DNA of 64,000 nucleotides from Faecalibacterium prausnitzii (GTDB taxonomy: Bacteria > Bacillota > Clostridia > Oscillospirales > Ruminococcaceae): NCBI RefSeq assembly GCF_003287405.1, contig NZ_PRLD01000002.1:229997-293996 (forward strand), given 5' to 3'. Positions within the stretch are counted from its first letter, which is position 1. Every line of letters begins with the position of its first letter. Below the pieces are notes generated by a model. The model ran no database searches. It worked only from the letters and a program-made list of their open reading frames with translations, and had not been told where the DNA came from. Made by a program: the position numbers and the translations under genes. Positions 47,708-55,676 of this stretch are shown here, in pieces.

Positions 47708-48763
47708 GTGGAGGAAAATTTTAACCCGGTCGCCCAGACCCGTGCAAATTACTATACCCCCGGCAGTCCGGTGCAGTTCGTCTGCGTGGAACTGCTCAAA
47801 GGGGATGTCAGCGGCGAGCACGCTGTCTGCCTGACCTTCAAGAATATTTCCCGCGTGACCCTGACCGCACTGGAGATCCACTTCAAGTGCAAGGGCGTGG
47901 ACGGTGTGATCCTGTGCGAGGACAAGTTCGAGTACCGGGATCTTCAGGTAAAGCCCGGCGAGCTGTTCGGACAGGACGATGCCGTGTTCATCACGGCAAA
48001 GGCAATCACCAGCGTGGATGTTTCGCTGTGCAATGTGTACAACGGCAAGCGTGTGGTGCATCTGGACGGCATCAAGCGTGTGCGTCTGCCTGCGCCCCGC
48101 CGTCTGGCCCCGGAGCTGCAAAAGGCGCTGGAAGCCCGCATGAACCGCACCGGGCTCAAGTATCAGCCGCAGGTGTTCGAGAACGGCTGGTACTGCGCCT
48201 GCGGTGCCTTCCACCCCACCGAGGAGGATACCGTTTACTGCTCGGAGTGCGGCTGTGACCGCATTCTGCTGCAGAACGCGCTGAACACCCTGCTGCAGCC
48301 CGCCGCCCCGGCAGACGAGATGGAAATGCCCCTCAGCGCCCCGGCGGCTCCCGCAGCGTCTGCTGCGGTGGAGGAGCCTACCCGCATCGTGGGTACAGCT
48401 CCTGCCGCCCCGGCAGCGCCCGCAGAGGAGCCCACCCGGGTCATGGGCGCAACGGCTTACCAGCCGAAGGCAGCCCCCGTCCAGCCCATCTCGGAGCCTA
48501 CCCGGGTGCTGGATGCCCCCGCCCGCGCACCGTATTCCGGCGCTGCTGTGGCAGACGAGGGCACCCGCGTGATGCCCGCCGCCGCCCGCCGTCCGGCTCC
48601 GGCTCCGGTGCGTCAGCCTGCGCCTGTGGAAGAGGACGAGGAGTACGAGGACAGCCGGGACAGCGTGGCAGAAGCGCTGATCCGCTGGGTGCCGCCCATT
48701 ACGGCCATCCTGTGTGCAGCCATTGCGCTGTGCGGCTTTGTGTACTACCAGTTCGTGCTGTAA
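47708..48763 (+). CDS. Unknown zinc-ribbon, tail-anchored protein with repeated PTR motifs
   Basis: 351 residues, function not recognised. An N-terminal beta-rich domain (about 15-130) resembles small Ig-like folds. A zinc ribbon follows with C163-x-C165 and C178-x-x-C181. Then comes a disordered Ala/Pro linker with four near-repeats EPTRIV (T225), EPTRVM (T243), EPTRVL (T265) and EGTRVM (T286), and a C-terminal membrane helix (about 328-350). The repeated threonines in the same context look like kinase sites or binding motifs. It starts at GTG after GGAAAGGAG, 27 bases after ftsH. Confidence 0.8.
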   Translation: MEENFNPVAQTRANYYTPGSPVQFVCVELLKGDVSGEHAVCLTFKNISRVTLTALEIHFKCKGVDGVILCEDKFEYRDLQVKPGELFGQDDAVFITAKAITSVDVSLCNVYNGKRVVHLDGIKRVRLPAPRRLAPELQKALEARMNRTGLKYQPQVFENGWYCACGAFHPTEEDTVYCSECGCDRILLQNALNTLLQPAAPADEMEMPLSAPAAPAASAAVEEPTRIVGTAPAAPAAPAEEPTRVMGATAYQPKAAPVQPISEPTRVLDAPARAPYSGAAVADEGTRVMPAAARRPAPAPVRQPAPVEEDEEYEDSRDSVAEALIRWVPPITAILCAAIALCGFVYYQFVL

Positions 48764-48776
48764 AATAAACTATCCC

Positions 48777-48809
48777 GGCGGAGGGGGCAGCGTGCCTTCT
48801 CCGCCTTTT
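48777..48809 (+). terminator. Terminator after the PTR-motif protein
   Basis: GGCGGAG pairs with CTCCGCC around a 15-base loop, followed by TTTTG. Moderate. Confidence 0.65.
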
Positions 48810-48836
48810 GTGTGCATTGCACAGAAAGGAAATACC

Positions 48837-49634
48837 ATGCCGGAACAAGCTTTACAGGTGGCTTTTGAGATCAAGACCGCCTGCGATGAGATCAGCCGCC
48901 GCCTGCTGCGCTGGCACTGGGAGCGCAAGCCCGGGGCACACAGTCTGGATGCACTGCTGGAGCATATTGTCGCCCGCAAGCAGGAAAGCCCTGATTACTA
49001 CGACCGTATGCCGGACCTTACCGGTAAGACCAGCTGGCAGCAGCTGGACACCACCCTGTGTATGCGGGTGCTGCTGGACCCGGAGACCGATGCCGCCCGC
49101 CCGCTGGATCTGCTGGGCAACACGGCACACCCCTCTGCCGCACGCCATGCCTGCAACGCCATCCGCACCGCCCGCAACGAAGCTGCCCACGCGGCGGTTG
49201 CAGCGGACGGCGCACAGGCGGCGCTGCTGTTTAATGAAGCCATCGAGGCGCTGGAGGAGGGCTACGCCGGTACCGCCTTTAAAGAAAATGAGCTGGCGCA
49301 GTATTACCGCGAAGCCGAGGACTACCTGAGCCGATGCAGCGAGGGCAAACCCCTTAAAGCGCGCCAGAGCAGCCCGCAGAACGCACAGCAGGGGAAGGCT
49401 GCCGCACGCAGCAAGCCCCGCGATACCCAGCAAACCCGCAGCGCCAAAAGTACCGCCGGGCGGCAGAATACCTCTGCCCGCAGCCGCAGCACCGGTACAA
49501 AACAGAGCCGCAGCACGGCATCCCGCAGCAAAAAGCAGCAGACCGGCGGCGAGAGCAGGGTGGCGCTGGGCATTATTCTGGCGGCGCTGGTGCTGGGACT
49601 TATCGCACGCGCCATCAGCATGGGACTTGTGTAA
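48837..49634 (+). CDS. Unknown helical, tail-anchored protein
   Basis: 265 residues, not recognised. The N-terminal 160 residues are predicted helical, with an LLRWHWERKP segment and a conserved-looking HACNAIRTARNEAAHA helix. A Ser/Arg/Lys/Gln/Thr-rich linker (about 165-238) follows, and the protein ends in a hydrophobic helix (about 240-263). AGAAAGGAAA precedes the ATG. It shares the pattern 'folded head, disordered linker, C-terminal anchor' with its upstream neighbour, which suggests both face the cytoplasm at the membrane. Confidence 0.8.
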   Translation: MPEQALQVAFEIKTACDEISRRLLRWHWERKPGAHSLDALLEHIVARKQESPDYYDRMPDLTGKTSWQQLDTTLCMRVLLDPETDAARPLDLLGNTAHPSAARHACNAIRTARNEAAHAAVAADGAQAALLFNEAIEALEEGYAGTAFKENELAQYYREAEDYLSRCSEGKPLKARQSSPQNAQQGKAAARSKPRDTQQTRSAKSTAGRQNTSARSRSTGTKQSRSTASRSKKQQTGGESRVALGIILAALVLGLIARAISMGLV

Positions 49635-49671
49635 TTGCAATGTTTTTGCGATTCTGGCGGTAAATTGGAAA

Positions 49672-49687
49672 GCAAAAACGTTTGTGC
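49672..49687. promoter_or_regulatory. Operator-like site 1 upstream of the LacI-family gene
   Basis: GCAAAAACGTTTGTGC, an imperfect palindrome centred on CG, typical of LacI-family operators. Confidence 0.6.
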
Positions 49688-49747
49688 TGTACAAAACAAC
49701 CAAAAAAAACAGCAGACTGTCCCGCAGAAAAACGGTCATTGCACCTC

Positions 49748-49776
49748 TTGCGGGAAATGTGAAACGGATTTATAAT
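49748..49776 (+). promoter_or_regulatory. Promoter of the LacI-family gene
   Basis: TTGCGG, 17-bp spacer, TATAAT. The start point falls within operator-like site 2. Confidence 0.75.
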
Positions 49777-49781
49777 AAGCA

Positions 49782-49795
49782 TGAAAACGTTTACA
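49782..49795. promoter_or_regulatory. Operator-like site 2 at the LacI-family gene start point
   Basis: TGAAAACGTTTACA, placed directly after the -10, so a bound repressor would block initiation. Its centre is 109 bp from site 1. Confidence 0.65.
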
Positions 49796-49830
49796 CATTG
49801 CCACCGAAGAGGGAACGGAGAAAATACCCC

Positions 49831-50823
49831 ATGACCATCAGTGATATTGCAAAGCTGGCAGGTGTTTCCAGCGCTGCGGTCAGCCGCTATCTGAACGGCG
49901 GCCCCCTCAGCGAACAGAAACGTGCCGTGATACAAGCCGTAGTGGAAAAGACCGGTTACAGCCCGGACACTGCCGCCCAGACCCTGCGCACCGGCAAGGT
50001 GCGTCAGGTGGGGGTCATCGTGCCCAGCATCAGCTCCCAGTCGGTGGGGCAGATCACCAGCGGCATTGCAGCCGAACTGGGCGCAAGGCGCTACCTGATG
50101 CTGCTGGCAGACACCGAACTGGACGAGCAGATGGAACTGGAATATCTTACAGCATTGCAGCGCAACCATGTAGCCGGCATCATTCTGCTGGGCTATGATT
50201 CCAGCCCGCAGCTGTGCAAGGCACTGAAGGACTGCCGTGTGCCCGTGGTGGTAACAGGACAGCGCTTTGCAGACCTGCCCTGCGTTTATAACGACGACCG
50301 CGCTGCCGCCCGCGACCTGACCCGGAAGATGCTGGAGCATGGCCGCAGAAATATCGTGTACATCGGCGGCAGCGAACAGGACGCCGCCACCGGAATTGCC
50401 CGCCGTCAGGGTGTGCAGGACGCTCTGCGGGAGGTGGGACTAAACGCGGATGGTCTGCCCCGCGCCTACTGCGCTGCCTTTTCCATGGAAGAGGGACACC
50501 GCTGCATGGAGGAGCTGCTGGCACGCTGCCCGCAGCTGGATGGTGTGGTCTGCGTGACCGACACCGTGGCCTTTGGCGCATTGCAGGTGCTCCGCGCTGC
50601 CGGGCGCAGGGTAGGGCAGGATGTCGGCCTTGCCGGTATCGGAGACAACTGGGCGGGCAAGGTGGTGGAGCCCGGACTGACCACCATCCGCTTCTACCAG
50701 CGGCAGGTAGGGCAGGAAGCTGCCCGGATGCTGCTGCAAAGCTTAGAACATACTGAGCCGGACGCTGCACCGGTGCGCCAGACCACGCTGGGCTATACGC
50801 TGGTAGAGCGCGGCTCACTGTAA
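49831..50823 (+). CDS. LacI-family transcriptional regulator
   Basis: 330 residues. The N-terminal helix-turn-helix (MTISDIAKLAGVSSAAVSRYLNG, split here as ISDIAKLAGVS and AVSRYLNG) is followed by the hinge helix TLRTGKVRQVG and a periplasmic-binding-protein-like sensor domain with a GIILLGYDSS and GIGDNWAGKVVEPGLTTI region. Such proteins repress sugar genes until an inducer binds. Two AAACGTTT palindromes in front of it suggest autoregulation. The following HAD phosphatase, 13 bases downstream, may be co-regulated. Effector unknown. CGGAG is about ten bases before the ATG. Confidence 0.93.
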   Translation: MTISDIAKLAGVSSAAVSRYLNGGPLSEQKRAVIQAVVEKTGYSPDTAAQTLRTGKVRQVGVIVPSISSQSVGQITSGIAAELGARRYLMLLADTELDEQMELEYLTALQRNHVAGIILLGYDSSPQLCKALKDCRVPVVVTGQRFADLPCVYNDDRAAARDLTRKMLEHGRRNIVYIGGSEQDAATGIARRQGVQDALREVGLNADGLPRAYCAAFSMEEGHRCMEELLARCPQLDGVVCVTDTVAFGALQVLRAAGRRVGQDVGLAGIGDNWAGKVVEPGLTTIRFYQRQVGQEAARMLLQSLEHTEPDAAPVRQTTLGYTLVERGSL

Positions 50824-50836
50824 AAAAGAGGAACGA

Positions 50837-51679
50837 ATGAAACAAAAGCTGATTTTTTTAGATATCGATGGCACTCTGCTGCCCCCGGGCGAGATGCTGA
50901 TCCCCCAAAGCACGGTGGAAGCGCTGCGCAAGGCGCACGCCAACGGCCATAAACTGTTTCTGTGCACCGGGCGCAACCTGCGCATGACCCAGCCGCTGCT
51001 GGACTACGGCTTTGACGGCGCGGTGTGCAGTGCCGGCGGTTATGTGTTCTGCGGGGACAAGGTGCTGGTAGACCTGCCTATGGAGCCGGAGCTGGCAGAG
51101 GGTGTGCGCAACGCCATGGAGCGCCACGGCGTGGAGTGCACGCTGGAAGCGCGGGACGCCACCTACGGCAGCCTGAAGATGATCGAGCGCTGGAGTTTTA
51201 CCCACCGGGATGCAGGCAATCTGAACAGCGAAGCCGCCCGTTGGCGCAAGGCCATGGAGGACGGCATGACCATGAGCCCGCTGGCCGATTACAAGGGCGA
51301 GCCGCTGTATAAGATCGTGTATATCGCGGAGCATAGCGAGGACTTGGACGAGGCGAAGCGCCTGTACGAGGACAGATTCGTGTTCTGTGAGAGCAAGCTG
51401 GACGGTCTGGATGGCGGCTATGTGAACGGAGAGCTTATCAACCGTAAATTTGACAAGGGACGCGGCATCAAGGCTGTCTGCGACTATTTGGGCGTGCCCC
51501 TGCAGGACAGCATCGGCTTTGGCGACAGTGACAACGACCTGCAAATGACCGATGTGGTCGGCATCAGTGTCTGTATGGCCAACGGCTCTGCAAGCCTGAA
51601 GCAGCGCTGCGACCGCATTGCTCCCTCGGTGTACGAGGACGGCATCGCCAAGGAGTTTGCAGCCTTGGGGCTGATTTGA
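50837..51679 (+). CDS. Cof-type HAD phosphatase
   Basis: 280 residues. HAD superfamily class IIB phosphatase: nucleophile motif FLDIDGTLLPPG (Asp9/Asp11), the second motif LCTGRN, a C2B cap domain, the lysine in KFDKGRGIKAVC and the metal-binding GFGDSDNDLQM. Relatives dephosphorylate sugar phosphates, PLP or flavin precursors. Placed directly after the LacI-type regulator with GAGGA upstream, it may act on a phosphosugar, which is inference. Confidence 0.92.
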   Translation: MKQKLIFLDIDGTLLPPGEMLIPQSTVEALRKAHANGHKLFLCTGRNLRMTQPLLDYGFDGAVCSAGGYVFCGDKVLVDLPMEPELAEGVRNAMERHGVECTLEARDATYGSLKMIERWSFTHRDAGNLNSEAARWRKAMEDGMTMSPLADYKGEPLYKIVYIAEHSEDLDEAKRLYEDRFVFCESKLDGLDGGYVNGELINRKFDKGRGIKAVCDYLGVPLQDSIGFGDSDNDLQMTDVVGISVCMANGSASLKQRCDRIAPSVYEDGIAKEFAALGLI

Positions 51680-51696
51680 CATATCTTTGTAAAAAT

Positions 51697-51738
51697 AGGG
51701 CAGGGGAACGTCCGCAGATGTTCCCCTGCCCTAAAATT
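51697..51738. terminator. Terminator after the HAD gene
   Basis: AGGGCAGGGGAAC pairs perfectly with GTTCCCCTGCCCT around a 10-base loop, followed by AAAATTAT. The T-run is better on the minus strand (CTATTTTTAC). Confidence 0.7.
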
Positions 51739-51768
51739 ATAAATAATTCTCCCGCATTGTTTTGCAAT

Positions 51769-51810
51769 AAAAGGAGCACCGCACAAAGAACTGTGCGGTG
51801 CTCCTTTTGG
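51769..51810. terminator. Terminator of luxS, bidirectional
   Basis: AAAAGGAGCACCGCAC pairs with GTGCGGTGCTCCTTTT around a short loop; it can work on both strands. Confidence 0.9.
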
Positions 51811-51818
51811 TTCATAAA

Positions 51819-52271
51819 TCAGTAGTGCAGATCCTCTGCGGTCAGGCTTTCCAGCACGGGCAGCATGGCAGCGGCTTCGGCTTTGGCGGCGGGCAGATCC
51901 ATATCGCGGTAGTTGCCGCACTCCACCTCGCTGGCACCGGGCACAGCGCCCTCAAAGCCAGCCATAAAGCGGTAGGCATCCACCGTCAGCTGCAGCGCCT
52001 GCGCCGGGGTCAGCCCCCGGGTAAGCAGGTAAAAGCCGGTGCGGCAGCCCATGGGGCCAACATAGATCACCCCGTCCTTCACGGCGCTGTTGCGCGCGTA
52101 GGTGGCAAACAGGTGCTCCAGCGTGTGGGCAGCAGCGGTGGTCAGGTAATCGCCCTGATTGGGCTTTTTCATGCGGATGTCCCAGGTGAGCACATCGCCG
52201 TCCTGACGGCTCAGATACATCCCGCGCTCCAGCCGGGTGTGATCCACGCAAAAACTTGCGATACGTTCCAT
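51819..52271 (-). CDS. luxS: S-ribosylhomocysteine lyase
   Basis: 151 residues. Splits S-ribosylhomocysteine into homocysteine and the AI-2 precursor, recycling the methyl cycle and giving the autoinducer-2 signal. Metal ligands H49 and H53 lie in AHTLEHLFATY (with general base E52), the catalytic C76 in GPMGCRTGFY and the third ligand C118 in VECGNYRD. The start follows AAAGGAG. It is 16 bases downstream of pyruvate kinase on the same strand with no terminator between, so the two are probably co-transcribed. Confidence 0.95.
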   Translation of the reverse strand: MERIASFCVDHTRLERGMYLSRQDGDVLTWDIRMKKPNQGDYLTTAAAHTLEHLFATYARNSAVKDGVIYVGPMGCRTGFYLLTRGLTPAQALQLTVDAYRFMAGFEGAVPGASEVECGNYRDMDLPAAKAEAAAMLPVLESLTAEDLHY

Positions 52272-52287
52272 ACTACGTTCTCCTTTA

Positions 52288-54039
52288 TCAGCCCTGCAGG
52301 CGCTGCACACTGCCGTGTGCGCAGTCCACAGCCACCATCAGGCCATCACGGATGTGGCTGGTAGCACCGGCGGCACCCACAACGGTGGGCTTCAGCAGTG
52401 CCTTGCCGGCAATGGCGGCGTGGCTGTTCAGGCCGGGCTCCTCTACCACCAGAGCGGCAGCATCGCGCACAAAGCTCAGCATCTCGTTGCTGGTGGAAGG
52501 CACCACCAGCACCATGCCGGGCTTGAACTTGGCGCGCACCTCGTCCATGGTGCGGCAGACGCAGGCCTTACCACTGGCAACATCGTTGTTCTCGGGGCCG
52601 ACGCCTACGCCGGTAGCCAGACAGTTGCCTACCATGTGGATCTTGATCATGTTGGTGGTGCCGGAAACGCCCACGGGCACGCCTGCGGTCACAACAGCCA
52701 GCTCGCCGTTGTGCAGGTAGCCGTTCTCCTTGGCCAGCGCGGTGGACATCTCGATCAGTTCATCGGTGCTGTGTGCCAGAGACATCATCAGCGGGGTGAT
52801 GCCCCAGCTCAGGGACAGCTGACGCTGCACCTGCTCGCGCATGACGCAGGCAATGATGGGCTGCTGCGGGCGGTACTTGCTCAGCAGGCGGGCAGTAGTG
52901 CCGGACTCGGACACGGTCACGATGGCGGCGGCGTTCACGTCCCGTGCAGTCAGGCAGGCAGCATGGGCGGTAGCGTCAGAGACGCTGATCTTGCCGGGGT
53001 TAGAATCCATCGTGCGGCCGCGCAGATGGAAGCCCTCCTGCTCGGTGCGCTCGGCAATAGCGGACATGGTCTTGAGTGCCTCCACGGGGTAGGCACCGGC
53101 AGCGGTTTCGCCGGACAGCATAATGGCAGAGGTGCCGTCATAGATGGCGTTTGCCACGTCCGAGATCTCGGCGCGGGTGGGGCGGGGGTTCACCATCATG
53201 CTGTCCAGCATCTGGGTAGCGGTGACGATGGGCTTGCCGAAGGAGAAGGAGCGCTCGATGATGGTCTTCTGGATGCCGGGCAGCTCGGTGAAGTCGATCT
53301 CCACGCCCAGATCACCACGGGCCACCATCACGGCATCGGCAGCAGCCAGAATGCTGTCGATGTTGTTCACGCCCTCGCGGTTCTCGATCTTTGCAATGAT
53401 GCGGATGTTGGAATCGTACTGGTTCAGCAGGTTGCGGATCTCGTACACGTCCTGTGCGGTGCGCACAAAGGAGGCGGCGATGAAATCGTAGCCCTGCTGG
53501 ATGCCGAAGATGATGTCATCCTTATCGCGCTGGCTCATATACGGCATGGACAGATGCACGCCGGGCACGTTGACGCCCTTCTTGTTCTTGATCTTGCCGC
53601 TATTCAGTACGGTGCAGACGATGTCGGTGTCGTTCACGGTCTGGATTTGCAGCTTGATCAGGCCGTCGTCCAGCATGATGGTGCCGTTCGGCTCCACGTC
53701 CATGGGCAGATCCTTGTAGGTGATGGAGCAGATCTCGTTGGTGCCCTCCACATCGCGGGTGGTCAGGGTAAAGGTCTGGCCGGCAACCAGATTCTCAACG
53801 CCGTTCTTGAAGTCCTTCAGGCGGATCTCGGGGCCCTTGGTGTCCAGCAGTGCGGCCACGGGCTTACCCAGCTCCTCGCGCAGAGCCTTCAGCTTTTCAA
53901 GGCGACCCAGATGCTCCTCGTGGGAACCGTGGGAAAAATTGAAGCGGGCCACGTTCATGCCGTTGGCGATCAGATCGCGCAGCACGCCTTCCTTATCGGT
54001 GGAAGGGCCAAGGGTACAAATAATTTTCGTCTTTCTCAT
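52288..54039 (-). CDS. pyk: Pyruvate kinase with C-terminal PEP-utiliser domain
   Basis: 583 residues. Converts PEP and ADP to pyruvate and ATP. The barrel has KIICTLGPST, NFSHG, LLDTKGPEIR, IIAKIENREGV, VARGDLGVEI and ATQMLDSM. Beyond the normal 470 residues it carries the extra 'swivelling' PEP-utiliser-like domain (ending LKPTVVGAAGATSHI), usual for Bacillus-type enzymes. The start MRKTKIICTLG follows CGGAGG. Its promoter lies about 140 bases upstream, and the leader has GGGAGC/GCTCCC and CACAGCA/TGCTGTG hairpins. Confidence 0.96.
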   Translation of the reverse strand: MRKTKIICTLGPSTDKEGVLRDLIANGMNVARFNFSHGSHEEHLGRLEKLKALREELGKPVAALLDTKGPEIRLKDFKNGVENLVAGQTFTLTTRDVEGTNEICSITYKDLPMDVEPNGTIMLDDGLIKLQIQTVNDTDIVCTVLNSGKIKNKKGVNVPGVHLSMPYMSQRDKDDIIFGIQQGYDFIAASFVRTAQDVYEIRNLLNQYDSNIRIIAKIENREGVNNIDSILAAADAVMVARGDLGVEIDFTELPGIQKTIIERSFSFGKPIVTATQMLDSMMVNPRPTRAEISDVANAIYDGTSAIMLSGETAAGAYPVEALKTMSAIAERTEQEGFHLRGRTMDSNPGKISVSDATAHAACLTARDVNAAAIVTVSESGTTARLLSKYRPQQPIIACVMREQVQRQLSLSWGITPLMMSLAHSTDELIEMSTALAKENGYLHNGELAVVTAGVPVGVSGTTNMIKIHMVGNCLATGVGVGPENNDVASGKACVCRTMDEVRAKFKPGMVLVVPSTSNEMLSFVRDAAALVVEEPGLNSHAAIAGKALLKPTVVGAAGATSHIRDGLMVAVDCAHGSVQRLQG

Positions 54040-54186
54040 GCAATATACCTCCGTCAACTCTCTCTTACCTATATCCGGCACAGCATCCCTGCAGGCTGCT
54101 GTGTATGACCAATGGGAGCAAAAGCTCCCGGTACAGCGGGTCGGTTTATGTGGCAGAGCGGAAAACACAAAACTCTACCACTTATT

Positions 54187-54215
54187 ATTATAATCGTTCC
54201 GGCGCAAGAGAGCAA
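54187..54215 (-). promoter_or_regulatory. pyk promoter
   Basis: Minus strand TTGCTC (54215-54210), 17-bp spacer, TATAAT (54192-54187). The 422-base gap 54040-54460 holds this promoter with its leader and the divergent deoB promoter; the AT-rich middle shows no gene. Confidence 0.75.
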
Positions 54216-54376
54216 GAGGAATTTTTGCTTGAATACAAGTTTTTGTATCTGTTTATGTTTGTGAGCGGGATTGTAGAAAACTTAACGATGTGGCGCGGCT
54301 TTCTGTGGACTGCCTGATGGGGGGAAAACTGCTGTAAAACGTAAAAACTGATAAGAGCGCACAAGGCTGTTTCCTC

Positions 54377-54405
54377 TTGCATCTGAGGAGCTTTTTGCTT
54401 ATAAT
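54377..54405 (+). promoter_or_regulatory. deoB promoter
   Basis: TTGCAT, 17-bp spacer, TATAAT. Confidence 0.82.
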
Positions 54406-54460
54406 AAGGGTAATAAAGTAGTACTGTTCCGGGGTACGCCCGGAGAATGGAGTGACCATT

Positions 54461-55639
54461 ATGGAAAAACGTGTTTTTCTGATCGTTCTGGACAGCTTTG
54501 GCATCGGCGCAGAGCCGGATGCCGCTGCCTTTGGCGATGCAGGCACCAACACCTTGGGTGCCATTGCGAACCACCCCAATTTCAACTGTCCCAATCTGCG
54601 CAAGCTGGGTTTGTTCAACATTGACGGCGTGACCGCAGGGGAGAAAACGGATGCCCCGGCGGCTGCCTTTGCCCGCCTGCAGGAGCAGAGCATGGGCAAG
54701 GATACCACCATCGGCCACTGGGAGATCGCCGGTGTGGTCAGCCCGGAGCCGCTGCCCACCTTCCCCGAGGGCTTCCCGGAGGAGCTGATCCGGGAGTATG
54801 AGCAAAAGACCGGCCACAAGGTGCTGTGCAACAAGCCCTATTCCGGCACGCAGGTGCTGAAGGACTACGGCGAGCAGGCCATGCGGGAAAACGCCCTCAT
54901 CGTGTACACCAGCGCCGACAGCGTTTTTCAGGTTGCCGCCAACGAGGAGCTTGTGCCGGTGCAGGAGCTGTACCGCTACTGTGAGATCGCCCGGGAAATG
55001 CTCAAAGGCAAGTACGGCGTGGGCCGCGTGATCGCCCGCCCCTTCCTTGGCAACAGCGCGGACACCTTCTACCGCACCACCAACCGCCACGACCTGAGCC
55101 TGAAGCCGCCCCGCGCCACCATGCTGGATCTGCTGAAGGATGCCGGTAAGGACGTGATCGCCGTGGGCAAGATCTACGATATCTTTGACGGTGAGGGCGT
55201 GACCGAAAAGATCAAGACCACCGGCAACACCAACGGCATCGCCTTTACCAAGGCCTTGCAGACCCGGGATTTTGAAGGCCTTGCCTTTGTGAACTTGGTG
55301 GACTTTGATATGCTTTACGGCCACCGCCGCGATGTGGCAGGTTACGCTGCCGCCGCTACGGAATTCGACCGTTTTCTGGCTGACTTCCTGCCGGGGATGC
55401 GGGAGGGTGACCTGCTTATGATCACCGCCGACCACGGCTGCGACCCCTCCTACACCAAGACCACCGATCATACCCGCGAGTATGTGCCGTATCTGGTTTG
55501 CGGCAAGGGCATAAAGGCGGGTACGGATCTGGGCACTAAGCTGTGCTTCGGCACCATTGCCAAGACCATCTGCGAGTATCTGGAAGTGGACGCTTCCACG
55601 CTGGACGGCAAAAGCGTGTGGCAGGAGATCCGGGCATAA
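54461..55639 (+). CDS. deoB: Phosphopentomutase
   Basis: 392 residues. Interconverts (deoxy)ribose-1-phosphate and -5-phosphate in nucleoside breakdown. Alkaline-phosphatase-superfamily metal sites are visible: IVLDSFGIGAEPD, the phosphothreonine region MGKDTTIGHWE, VNLVDFDMLYGHRRD and ITADHGCDP with THDHTREYVP-like ligands (TTDHTREYVP). The ATG giving MEKRVF is preferred over a GTG three codons earlier because GGAG lies eight bases before it. Followed 37 bases later by a nucleoside phosphorylase. Confidence 0.96.
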   Translation: MEKRVFLIVLDSFGIGAEPDAAAFGDAGTNTLGAIANHPNFNCPNLRKLGLFNIDGVTAGEKTDAPAAAFARLQEQSMGKDTTIGHWEIAGVVSPEPLPTFPEGFPEELIREYEQKTGHKVLCNKPYSGTQVLKDYGEQAMRENALIVYTSADSVFQVAANEELVPVQELYRYCEIAREMLKGKYGVGRVIARPFLGNSADTFYRTTNRHDLSLKPPRATMLDLLKDAGKDVIAVGKIYDIFDGEGVTEKIKTTGNTNGIAFTKALQTRDFEGLAFVNLVDFDMLYGHRRDVAGYAAAATEFDRFLADFLPGMREGDLLMITADHGCDPSYTKTTDHTREYVPYLVCGKGIKAGTDLGTKLCFGTIAKTICEYLEVDASTLDGKSVWQEIRA

Positions 55640-55676
55640 AACGCCACGGAAGTAAGAAGAACAGGAGCGTGAAACG

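Noticed and set aside
44699..48214. Long minus-strand open frame opposite hpt and ftsH
   Set aside because: Antisense shadow with compositional bias only.
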